From Candidatus Heimdallarchaeota archaeon (GTDB taxonomy: Archaea > Asgardarchaeota > Heimdallarchaeia > Heimdallarchaeales > Heimdallarchaeaceae): a DNA stretch of 5,541 bases. This document shows, one piece after another, positions 1-5,541 of the stretch. Position 1 is the stretch's first letter. Each line of letters opens with the position of its first letter. The stretch spans positions 1 to 5,541 of the forward strand of contig JAEOTK010000416.1 of assembly GCA_016839875.1 (NCBI GenBank), given 5' to 3'. Below the pieces are notes generated by a model. The model did not search any database and was not told the DNA's origin. It saw nothing but the letters and a program-made list of their open reading frames with translations. A program made the position numbers and the translations under genes.

Positions 1-113
1 CCTAGAAACTCTAAGGCTGTTTTAAGGACTGTAGTCCTTAAATCCTTGAATTTCACTGGTTTTTCAGATATGATCTCAAACTTGATATATCTTGGTTTTT
101 CAGTCTTTATCAT
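1..113 (-). CDS. rnp2: Ribonuclease P protein component 2 (Pop5/Rnp2 family), N-terminal part only
   Basis: The reading frame starts at ATG 113 and is still open at the left edge, so only 37 complete codons are present; the family is usually about 110-150 residues. The visible residues include KPRYIKFEIISEKP and TVLKTALEFLG, which resemble the opening beta strand and first helix of archaeal Pop5 (typical wording RYIAFEIISE, then a helix ending in FLG). In archaea Pop5 pairs with Rpp30 and supports the catalytic RNA of RNase P, which trims the 5' leader of tRNA precursors. The start is secure: an in-frame stop lies five codons upstream and no other ATG is available. No Shine-Dalgarno sequence precedes it; a BRE/TATA pair sits at about -27, suggesting a leaderless message. 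It follows the 158-residue gene by 30 bases on the same strand. Identification is by motif memory on a short fragment, so it is good but not certain. Confidence 0.8.
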   Translation of the reverse strand, partial: MIKTEKPRYIKFEIISEKPVKFKDLRTTVLKTALEFL

Positions 114-134
114 AAAATCTTGACACTACACTAA

Positions 135-148
135 TATTTAAATTTATT
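135..148 (-). promoter_or_regulatory. Archaeal BRE/TATA promoter of rnp2
   Basis: On the minus strand, bases 142-135 read TTTAAATA, an exact match to the archaeal TATA consensus TTTAWATA. The six bases before it (148-143) read AATAAA and fit the BRE pattern RNWAAW. The TATA centre is about 26 bases from the A of the rnp2 start codon, so transcription should begin at or within a few bases of the ATG. The BRE overlaps the TAA stop codon (146-144) of the preceding gene, giving rnp2 its own promoter despite the 30-base gap. Confidence 0.7.
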
Positions 149-620
149 TCGAAGAAGGAATTTTAACAGGCTCTTTATCATAGGCAAGAAGAAGATCTTC
201 AAACTCCTTATTAAGGATTTTACTAACATCTTCAAGTATATTTGAGAGTATTGCATTTTTACTTGATTTAGAACACTCTTCATTAGATGTTATTAGAATG
301 TCATCTGGTTCAATCTGAATAATGGAAGTTCTTGGTCTTATGGGTACAAAGATATGCCTTGGATAAAGATTATGTGTATGAGCTTCTACCTCTACACATA
401 GAGTATTATCTGATAAAAAGTAATTTCCTGAATAAAAGGCAGAAACAATTCTACTTTCTTTAATAACAACCAGTGTTTCAAAATCTTCCATTTTATTCAG
501 TTGTTTGGTGTACAATTCAAATGGTTCATGTCTATGTTTAAAAAAACCAGAGTCTTTTACAAATGAAAGAGAAACATCATAATATCCTTGTTTGAGGGCT
601 TTCATAAAAATATCTATCAT
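144..620 (-). CDS. Hypothetical protein, 158 residues, unknown family
   Basis: I do not recognise this protein. It has no signal peptide or membrane segment and should be a soluble cytoplasmic protein. Residues 1-40 are mixed and aromatic-rich (YYDVSLSF, GFFKHRHEPF). Residues 48-112 alternate in a way that suggests several beta strands (ETLVVIKESRIVSAFYSG, LCVEVEAHTH, HIFVPIRPRTSIIQIEPDDILI). Residues 121-146 form a probable amphipathic helix (ILSNILEDVSKILNKEFEDLL), followed by a short tail. Two histidines in AHTHN and the HRH triplet could bind metal, but nothing else supports that. The start is ATG 620; the ATG at codon 6 (605) is a possible alternative, because weak TATA-like sequences lie upstream of both (648-641 and 633-625) and neither start has a Shine-Dalgarno. 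It lies directly before rnp2 on the same strand, so a link to RNA processing is possible but rests on position only. Confidence 0.75.
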   Translation of the reverse strand: MIDIFMKALKQGYYDVSLSFVKDSGFFKHRHEPFELYTKQLNKMEDFETLVVIKESRIVSAFYSGNYFLSDNTLCVEVEAHTHNLYPRHIFVPIRPRTSIIQIEPDDILITSNEECSKSSKNAILSNILEDVSKILNKEFEDLLLAYDKEPVKIPSSK

Positions 621-666
621 ACACTATTATATGTGAATATAACTTAAATCAATTATGCTAGAATGT

Positions 667-731
667 AAAGAAAATAAAAAGGGGGGAAGGCACGGATTTT
701 CTACCAAAGCAATTAGCCGACACTCCGTGCC
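667..731 (-). terminator. GC-rich hairpin followed by pyrimidine tract; probable transcription terminator or end of a small RNA
   Basis: Bases 689-696 (GGCACGGA) and 724-731 (TCCGTGCC) form a perfect 8-bp stem around a 27-base loop. Read on the minus strand, the hairpin is followed directly by 22 bases (688-667) that are all C or T except one, including six C, then TTTTTATTTT. U-rich runs end archaeal transcripts, so this is a natural 3' end for the membrane-regulator message arriving from 813. The stem is far more GC-rich than its surroundings. The loop is long for a simple terminator, so a short structured RNA is an alternative. The rest of the 621-812 gap holds TATA-like and AT-rich sequence but no gene that I can support. 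Confidence 0.45.
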
Positions 732-812
732 AGTATCTTATCTTACCTTAAGATTCTTAATTAATAATATAGAAATAACCTTTTATATATGCTTCTGGGT
801 ATAAAATGTACC

Positions 813-1766
813 CTATTTGTACCCCTCTGTGAAAACCCATTTCTGAAGAGCTATACGGTGTCTCTTGCCAAATGGACTTTTTTCAATGATATTCCTATTT
901 TCAAGTCTCTTTAATACCTTAGATAATGTTGTCTTAACTATACTTGTACCTCTACTAATCTGAGCATGAGAAGCATCAATCCTTGATTCTAAGAATCTCA
1001 CAACTTTAAGCTCTTTTTCATCTAAGACTTTAGAAATAGAACTTTTAACACGTCTCTTACCTTTGACTTTCTTTGGTTTAGAGAACTTCTTCATCTTATG
1101 CTCAATTAATCTCATATCTTTACTACTCTTAAACCAGAAGGTTATTGTCAAAGCTACTGCACCTATCAAAATTAATCCAACGAACAACCAAGTATAATCA
1201 GGCTCTTCTATTGTTTCTCCAAGTTCATACTTTGTTTTAAGATCAAATACTATATCTGAAGGTTCTATCTCCATTACAAAGTTTCTACCTTCAACTAGAG
1301 AATAAACATCATCTTTTGATTGAGTATTTATAATCTTAATACCAAGTGGGAAAAGGATCTTTATATCACTGGACCCTGGTGTTGTTTTGTAATTTAGTGA
1401 TAGGGTCCAAACATCTCCTTGTTTACTTGTTAAGACATTTGTACTATATTCTAAAGTAATTATCGCTAAATCATTAAATATAAGATCTTCATCAATATCA
1501 AGAGTAAGATTTTGTACACCATTAGTTTCTGTAATTTCATAACTTACTTTTGTTGCTGGATTTAGAGTGTCATAAACATCTAAATAAGCAGTTTTAGGTA
1601 TTGAAATATAATGTGCGCCAGCTTGTCTTACTATTACTTCTTGCTCAATATGCACTAAGCCTGTTTCATCTACAATAACTTTTAGATCTGTGGTTGAAAG
1701 GTCTTGAGCATATGCTAGTGATATCAAGAACAATAACATCAGGGGTACAAAAATGATCTTCCTCAT
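813..1766 (-). CDS. Membrane-anchored winged-helix protein (COG2512-like predicted membrane-associated transcriptional regulator)
   Basis: The 317-residue protein has a clear layout. Residues 1-20 are a signal peptide (basic MRK, hydrophobic core, probable cleavage after AYA at 20/21). Residues 21-188 are an extracytoplasmic, strand-rich, probably beta-sandwich domain (DLKVIVDETGLVHIEQEVIV, then SYEITE, LTLDID and IITLEYST). Residues 191-212 are one transmembrane helix. Residues 213-243 are a strongly basic cytoplasmic linker. Residues 245-317 are a winged helix: helix-turn-helix around HAQISRGTSIVKTTLSKVLKRLENRN, then a wing with GKRHRIAL. This matches the archaeal predicted membrane-associated regulators of COG2512, which are thought to sense an outside or membrane signal and bind DNA from the membrane; the signal is unknown. 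The start at ATG 1766 fits the signal peptide and has a TATA box at about -27 without a Shine-Dalgarno, so the mRNA is probably leaderless. It is divergent from the large surface-protein gene at 1914 and may regulate it or itself. Confidence 0.85.
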   Translation of the reverse strand: MRKIIFVPLMLLFLISLAYAQDLSTTDLKVIVDETGLVHIEQEVIVRQAGAHYISIPKTAYLDVYDTLNPATKVSYEITETNGVQNLTLDIDEDLIFNDLAIITLEYSTNVLTSKQGDVWTLSLNYKTTPGSSDIKILFPLGIKIINTQSKDDVYSLVEGRNFVMEIEPSDIVFDLKTKYELGETIEEPDYTWLFVGLILIGAVALTITFWFKSSKDMRLIEHKMKKFSKPKKVKGKRRVKSSISKVLDEKELKVVRFLESRIDASHAQISRGTSIVKTTLSKVLKRLENRNIIEKSPFGKRHRIALQKWVFTEGYK

Positions 1767-1789
1767 AGAGATTGTTTACTTAGTAAGCC

Positions 1790-1803
1790 TATATAAATTT
1801 TCT
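1790..1803 (-). promoter_or_regulatory. Archaeal BRE/TATA promoter of the membrane regulator gene
   Basis: On the minus strand, bases 1797-1790 read TTTATATA, an exact match to TTTAWATA, preceded at 1803-1798 by AGAAAA, which fits the BRE pattern RNWAAW. The TATA centre lies about 27 bases from the A of the start codon at 1766, so the transcript should start at the ATG itself (leaderless). No Shine-Dalgarno is seen in the bases between. Confidence 0.7.
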
Positions 1804-1874
1804 GAATTTCGAAACCGTCATATTTTTAGTAGCATAAACAAGTAATAGTTATTCTAGGCATTGGCTATGATATA

Positions 1875-1888
1875 GGAAATTATTAAAG
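1875..1888 (+). promoter_or_regulatory. Probable BRE/TATA promoter of the large surface-protein gene
   Basis: Bases 1875-1880 (GGAAAT) fit the BRE pattern RNWAAW, and 1881-1888 (TATTAAAG) is an imperfect TATA-like element directly after it. Its centre is about 29 bases before the ATG at 1914, predicting a start site around 1909-1914 and so a leaderless or very short-leadered mRNA. The purine stretch GAAGGGA (1892-1898) is 15 bases from the ATG, too far to act as a standard Shine-Dalgarno. The TATA match is weaker than in the other two promoters. Confidence 0.5.
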
Positions 1889-1913
1889 TTTGAAGGGATT
1901 ATATTTGAATGAT

Positions 1914-4900
1914 ATGTACTCAAATTTATCTAGGAAAAAACATCATCAAAAACTTCCTAAATCAAAGATTATTATTTTTGCGATTGTGGTTATCATTTTA
2001 TTAATACTTACAATTACTTACGTCCCAAAGACACTAACGGGTATGGCGATAGAAACTGTAATTGAAGATGATGAAGCTGGATTAGTTGCATTGTGGCATA
2101 TGAATGAAGGAAGTGGGAGTACCATTTCTGATTCTTCTGGCAACGGCAATACAGGAACAATTAGTGGCGCAACTTGGGTTGATGGAAAGTTTGGAAAAGC
2201 TTTGAGTTTTGATGGAACTAATGATTATGTTGATGCTGGAAATGATGCAAGTGTAAAAGTAACTGGAGATTTATCTATTAGTTTTTGGATTAATTTTAAC
2301 GCTGTAAATCCAGTCCACAGAACTCATGGGGTGTTATACACATATCATTATCAGGAATATAGTGTTAGTATTGATACTTTATATGGGAAGATTAAGTTTT
2401 TACACGGAAACGGGACAGATTATGGAGGTTCTAATTCTGCAAATACACTTCTTTTGGTAAATGCAAATGAATGGCATAAAGTAGATATTGTTAGAACAGT
2501 ATCTCCAAAAGATATTGCATTCTACGTTGATGGTGTACAGCTTTCTAAACATCCATGGAATATAAATTTCATATCTTCTACTTGGCACCCATTACAAATA
2601 GGAAGAAGTAATTTTGGTTTTCTCAATGGCACAATAGATGAAGTAGCAATCTATGACCGTGCGTTATCTGCAGCAGAAATAAAAAATCATTATGATAAAG
2701 GCATGGAAATAACACCAGAAGATACAACTTCACCAACAGTCTCAGTTACGCACAGTCCAGCAAGTCCAACAGATACAACTTCTGTAACAATTACTGCAAC
2801 TGCTTCTGATAATGTTGGAGTTACATCAATTAATATTTATGTTGATGGTTCTTCAGTAAGAACATGTTCAAATTCTCCTTGTTCAACAACTTCTAAAATT
2901 TATTCTGTAGGAACTCATACTTATTATGCAACAGCTTCTGATGCTGCTGGTAATGATGGTCGAGATCCAGCTTCAGGAACAAAATCCTTTACAGTTTCAG
3001 CAACTCCAGTACTTCCTCAATGTGGAAACAATATTAAAGAAACTGGGGAAGAATGTGATGGAACAGCTGATACAGCATGTCCTGGAGATTGCTTATCAGA
3101 TTGTACATGTTATGTAGAATCTCCTGAAGAACCACCTGTAATAAGCGGAAAGCAACCTCATTCTTTGAGTCATACAGAAAAGTTTAGAGGCAAAGTAATA
3201 CTTTCAGTTAGAGGGCCACCATATGAACATGGAAAGTACTATAGCGGACCACTGACCACTGAGGAATGGATAGAGCAAGCTAAGTATATAGGAGCAGATG
3301 GAGTATCAGGTGGTGGGTGGACACTAGGAGGTGACTTAAGTTCTAAAAAAGCTGAAATGCAAAAATACATAGATGCTAATCTATCGATTACTTTAGGATG
3401 GAATAGTCATGGAGCAACAAACTATAATCCTAGATTTTTTCCAGAGTTGCATGATTGGTCAATGGAGTCAATAGATCACCAACATAAACAAATAGTACAT
3501 TTTTGGAGAGTACATATAGATAGTAGCACTCAAAATGCAGCTGCTTATAAGCATGGTAATAGTTTAGTTTCTCATTGTGTTCAGTGGCTCGGTGAGAAGA
3601 CTCATTACTGTAATGTGTCAAGAACCAATTTATATGTAACATCAAATCCAGATGGTAGCATAACTGTTGAAATAAGAAATATGACACACTATAGGCCAGT
3701 TTATTCAGGAAGTCCGATGACAATAGCAAGTGTTTATGAAAAATATCCTGCATCTGAATTTAGTTGGTTATATGATGAAACTGGAGTTAGTTATGATCCT
3801 GCTGACACGCAATATGAAGAAGGCAGCAGACTTACCTATGGAACTGATTATAAATTATTTCTAGAGGATGATGTATTATACGCTAATATTTCTAATCCTG
3901 GAGATAGAGAATTCAATCTTTATGCTCTAATGTATTATCCAGGCCAACCTTCAATTTATATCCCTGAAGCAAGAGAAGTATATTTCAAGACATTGAGACT
4001 TTTCTATGGTAATTTCTCACCTTATGCAGATGCCCATATGCAAAATGATGGAGGATTTCCTGTTCATTCATTATCTGGTGATTTCCATCCTGAGATAATT
4101 CAACAAGTAGAATCAAAGTACGGAGTAGATTTTAATTTTGATGGTTGGGTTATAAGTCGCAGTTATAATTGGGATTCAAATAATCTTACACAATATGCTT
4201 TTGAAAGAGAGAATTATTTAATTTTCAATGATTATGCAAAAGAAAAGCGAGATATTGCTCATAGCTATGGTATAAGCTATTTTCCTTCTGGAAGCGATAT
4301 GTCTCATATGCTCACTGCAATGATTGAACACGCAGACGGTTTACTTGTAAACACATATATGAGTTGGCCACATAGGGTTGCAAGATGGGCAAAATGTGGT
4401 CCACCACTTGGTTGGACACCATCAACTCTTAGATTAGGCACATGGGAAGCTAAAATGATTTACAACGCCACTTCAGGAAATAATATTATAAGCTGGAGTA
4501 AAGATGCTGCTGATGAACTTTTAAAATGGAATCCTGATGGCGCTACAATACATTATTGGCAAGTAACTGACAATACTTGGGACATTTCGGATCGACTGGA
4601 TGCTTTTAAGGAAGCAATAAATTATTCCCATTATAAATTCAGACATATAGAAATGTTGCCTTCAGATGTAGAACGTTACACTTTTGCAAAAGTGTATCTA
4701 CTATCCTACACATTTAGATATGGGGATGATATTGATTTAAATCCAGGACAAATAGATAAGGATGTTATACATGTAAAAGACTTGAAATGGGATTCCTTGC
4801 CAACTGATGGTTGTTTAATACCGGTTGGAGGTAATAAAGTTAGTACCTCAAAAACTGATGATGAGGAAGCACATGAAAAAATCAGGCAAGCTGTCTATGA

Positions 4901-5541
4901 TGGTTCAGGTATTGCACTTTCAAGCGGTATGTTTTTGCACTTTGATAATAATCTACATTACAGCTCTTTTGGAACAAGCAATTTTGACACTTATAGAAAT
5001 ATATTTCAAGCAGTGGGCCGGGTCCTTTCAAGCTCATCTAGATCAATGTATAATCCTCATTACTTAACATTTAATGGTGAACTTAATCCTAGATTTTTGA
5101 ATGTCACTAATCCTTCTGATGGAAGATTTTGGATCAGGCTTAAATCTAATGCGTCTGTAAATCTTATAGCTGGCGAATTTCCAGAGAGAGTAGGCCTTTA
5201 TGAAACTAATTATGGGGCTGGAAAGGTTATTGGTTATTCTGGTGATCACAGTCCATTTAAAACCTATTTCACAGATGCAACAAGTGCAACTTATGGTGAT
5301 GAATATCAAATGAGATTCATTGAGGAATGTGCAGGAAAAAAAGGAAGTTTTAGATTATGGGATGTTGGGAAAACTTATCTTTACAAACAAAATGACTTGA
5401 CATACTATGCATTATTAGTAGAAAGGTATGGTATTGCAAGAGATGTTCCAGTTATTGTTTATGGAACAGATTATGCAAATATAATTGATATGGACACAAA
5501 TGAAGTAATTCAAAATGGTACAAATATTCACTTAGATGCAG
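1914..5541 (+). CDS. Large surface-anchored multidomain protein: LamG-like, Ig-like, Cys-rich and putative glycoside-hydrolase-like regions (3' end outside window)
   Basis: The frame is open for 1209 codons and leaves the window. Residues 1-18 are basic and 19-37 are a hydrophobic signal-anchor. Residues 55-263 are a LamG/concanavalin-like domain (GLVALWHMNEGSG, DSSGNGNTG, GKFGKALSFDGTNDYV, ending IDEVAIYDRALSAAEI), a fold often used to bind sugars. Residues 270-363 are an Ig-like domain (SPTVSVTHSP, ATASDNVGV, YYATASDAAGN). Cysteines 370, 381, 389, 393, 397 and 399 form a compact disulfide-type segment (CGNNIKETGEECDG). Residues 425 to about 900 look like a TIM barrel (GKVILSVRG, EEWIEQAKYIGADGVSGGGW, LSITLGWNSHG, ADGLLVNTYMSW) with a beta-rich stretch at about 567-676. 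Residues about 913-1143 look Rossmann/GATase-like (GSGIALSSGM, GAGKVIGYSGD), and 1163 onward starts a beta domain (VIVYGTDYANIIDMDTNEVI). That order recalls clan GH-A enzymes such as GH42, but I see no assignable catalytic pair. More than ten N-glycosylation sequons suit an exported protein. The start at ATG 1914 is supported by the membrane segment; the nearby ATG at 1909 is in another frame and soon hits a stop. Confidence 0.85.
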   Translation, partial: MYSNLSRKKHHQKLPKSKIIIFAIVVIILLILTITYVPKTLTGMAIETVIEDDEAGLVALWHMNEGSGSTISDSSGNGNTGTISGATWVDGKFGKALSFDGTNDYVDAGNDASVKVTGDLSISFWINFNAVNPVHRTHGVLYTYHYQEYSVSIDTLYGKIKFLHGNGTDYGGSNSANTLLLVNANEWHKVDIVRTVSPKDIAFYVDGVQLSKHPWNINFISSTWHPLQIGRSNFGFLNGTIDEVAIYDRALSAAEIKNHYDKGMEITPEDTTSPTVSVTHSPASPTDTTSVTITATASDNVGVTSINIYVDGSSVRTCSNSPCSTTSKIYSVGTHTYYATASDAAGNDGRDPASGTKSFTVSATPVLPQCGNNIKETGEECDGTADTACPGDCLSDCTCYVESPEEPPVISGKQPHSLSHTEKFRGKVILSVRGPPYEHGKYYSGPLTTEEWIEQAKYIGADGVSGGGWTLGGDLSSKKAEMQKYIDANLSITLGWNSHGATNYNPRFFPELHDWSMESIDHQHKQIVHFWRVHIDSSTQNAAAYKHGNSLVSHCVQWLGEKTHYCNVSRTNLYVTSNPDGSITVEIRNMTHYRPVYSGSPMTIASVYEKYPASEFSWLYDETGVSYDPADTQYEEGSRLTYGTDYKLFLEDDVLYANISNPGDREFNLYALMYYPGQPSIYIPEAREVYFKTLRLFYGNFSPYADAHMQNDGGFPVHSLSGDFHPEIIQQVESKYGVDFNFDGWVISRSYNWDSNNLTQYAFERENYLIFNDYAKEKRDIAHSYGISYFPSGSDMSHMLTAMIEHADGLLVNTYMSWPHRVARWAKCGPPLGWTPSTLRLGTWEAKMIYNATSGNNIISWSKDAADELLKWNPDGATIHYWQVTDNTWDISDRLDAFKEAINYSHYKFRHIEMLPSDVERYTFAKVYLLSYTFRYGDDIDLNPGQIDKDVIHVKDLKWDSLPTDGCLIPVGGNKVSTSKTDDEEAHEKIRQAVYDGSGIALSSGMFLHFDNNLHYSSFGTSNFDTYRNIFQAVGRVLSSSSRSMYNPHYLTFNGELNPRFLNVTNPSDGRFWIRLKSNASVNLIAGEFPERVGLYETNYGAGKVIGYSGDHSPFKTYFTDATSATYGDEYQMRFIEECAGKKGSFRLWDVGKTYLYKQNDLTYYALLVERYGIARDVPVIVYGTDYANIIDMDTNEVIQNGTNIHLDA

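Noticed and set aside
689..731. tRNA gene or known riboswitch in the hairpin
   Set aside because: The stem-loop is only 43 bases, with no anticodon arm or T arm, and none of the riboswitch core motifs I know could be matched.
748..760. Inverted repeat TTAAGA-T-TCTTAA as an operator
   Set aside because: It is short, made mostly of A and T, lies downstream of one gene and far from the next start, and has no second copy.
1909..1911. ATG at 1909 as the start of the large gene
   Set aside because: It is in a different frame and meets a stop after about 30 codons. The ATG at 1914 leads into the basic N-terminus and membrane anchor.
2400..2588. Open frame of 62 codons on the minus strand
   Set aside because: Lies fully inside the LamG-like coding region of the plus-strand gene. 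Its translation is rich in Cys, Ile and Tyr without domain features, and there is no promoter.
2926..3117. Open frame of 63 codons on the plus strand in another frame
   Set aside because: Overlaps the Ig-like and Cys-rich coding region. Its Gln/Leu-rich translation is what frame-shifted reading of that region gives.
3430..3753. Open frame of 107 codons on the minus strand
   Set aside because: Antisense to the long plus-strand gene, whose frame is intact here. No recognisable domain or promoter.
3426..5098. Fourteen-base direct repeat AATCCTAGATTTTT at 3426-3439 and 5085-5098
   Set aside because: Both copies encode NPRF in otherwise unlike contexts; a single short match in AT-rich coding DNA is most likely chance.
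4825..5309. Two more open frames (4825-5067 plus, 5064-5309 minus)
   Set aside because: Both overlap the continuous plus-strand frame that shows domain-like wording at this point; neither resembles a known protein.

Overview
The window looks like archaeal chromosomal DNA. It is AT-rich, carries the start of an archaeal-type RNase P protein gene (Pop5/Rnp2), encodes a membrane-anchored winged-helix protein of a characteristically archaeal type, and has BRE/TATA promoter elements about 27 bases upstream of start codons that lack Shine-Dalgarno sequences. The large surface protein, which combines a LamG-type domain, an Ig-like domain and a six-cysteine segment, is a style common in DPANN archaea such as Woesearchaeota. 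That lineage is an inference only.

Layout: from base 1 to about 1800 all genes are on the minus strand, so transcription runs right to left. In that order they are a 317-residue membrane protein with a cytoplasmic winged helix (1766-813), an intergenic stretch with a conspicuous GC-rich hairpin and pyrimidine tract (about 731-667), a 158-residue protein of unknown function (620-144), and the 5' part of rnp2 (113-1, cut by the window edge). From 1914 to the right edge one very long plus-strand gene is open for 1209 codons without a stop and leaves the window.

The 147-base gap 1767-1913 is a divergent promoter region serving the membrane regulator (left) and the giant surface protein (right). 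Both have a good BRE plus TATA-like element at a distance that predicts leaderless or nearly leaderless mRNA. The rnp2 promoter shows the same arrangement and overlaps the stop codon of the gene before it.

The most interesting object is the long plus-strand protein. It has an N-terminal membrane anchor, a LamG/concanavalin-like domain, an Ig-like domain, a six-cysteine segment, and then about 780 residues resembling a glycoside-hydrolase layout: TIM-barrel-like part, Rossmann/GATase-like part and C-terminal beta domain. I cannot assign it to a named family. A plausible but unproven picture is a surface carbohydrate-binding or carbohydrate-processing protein whose divergent neighbour is a membrane-bound one-component regulator. 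No mobile elements, CRISPR arrays, tRNA or rRNA genes were seen.
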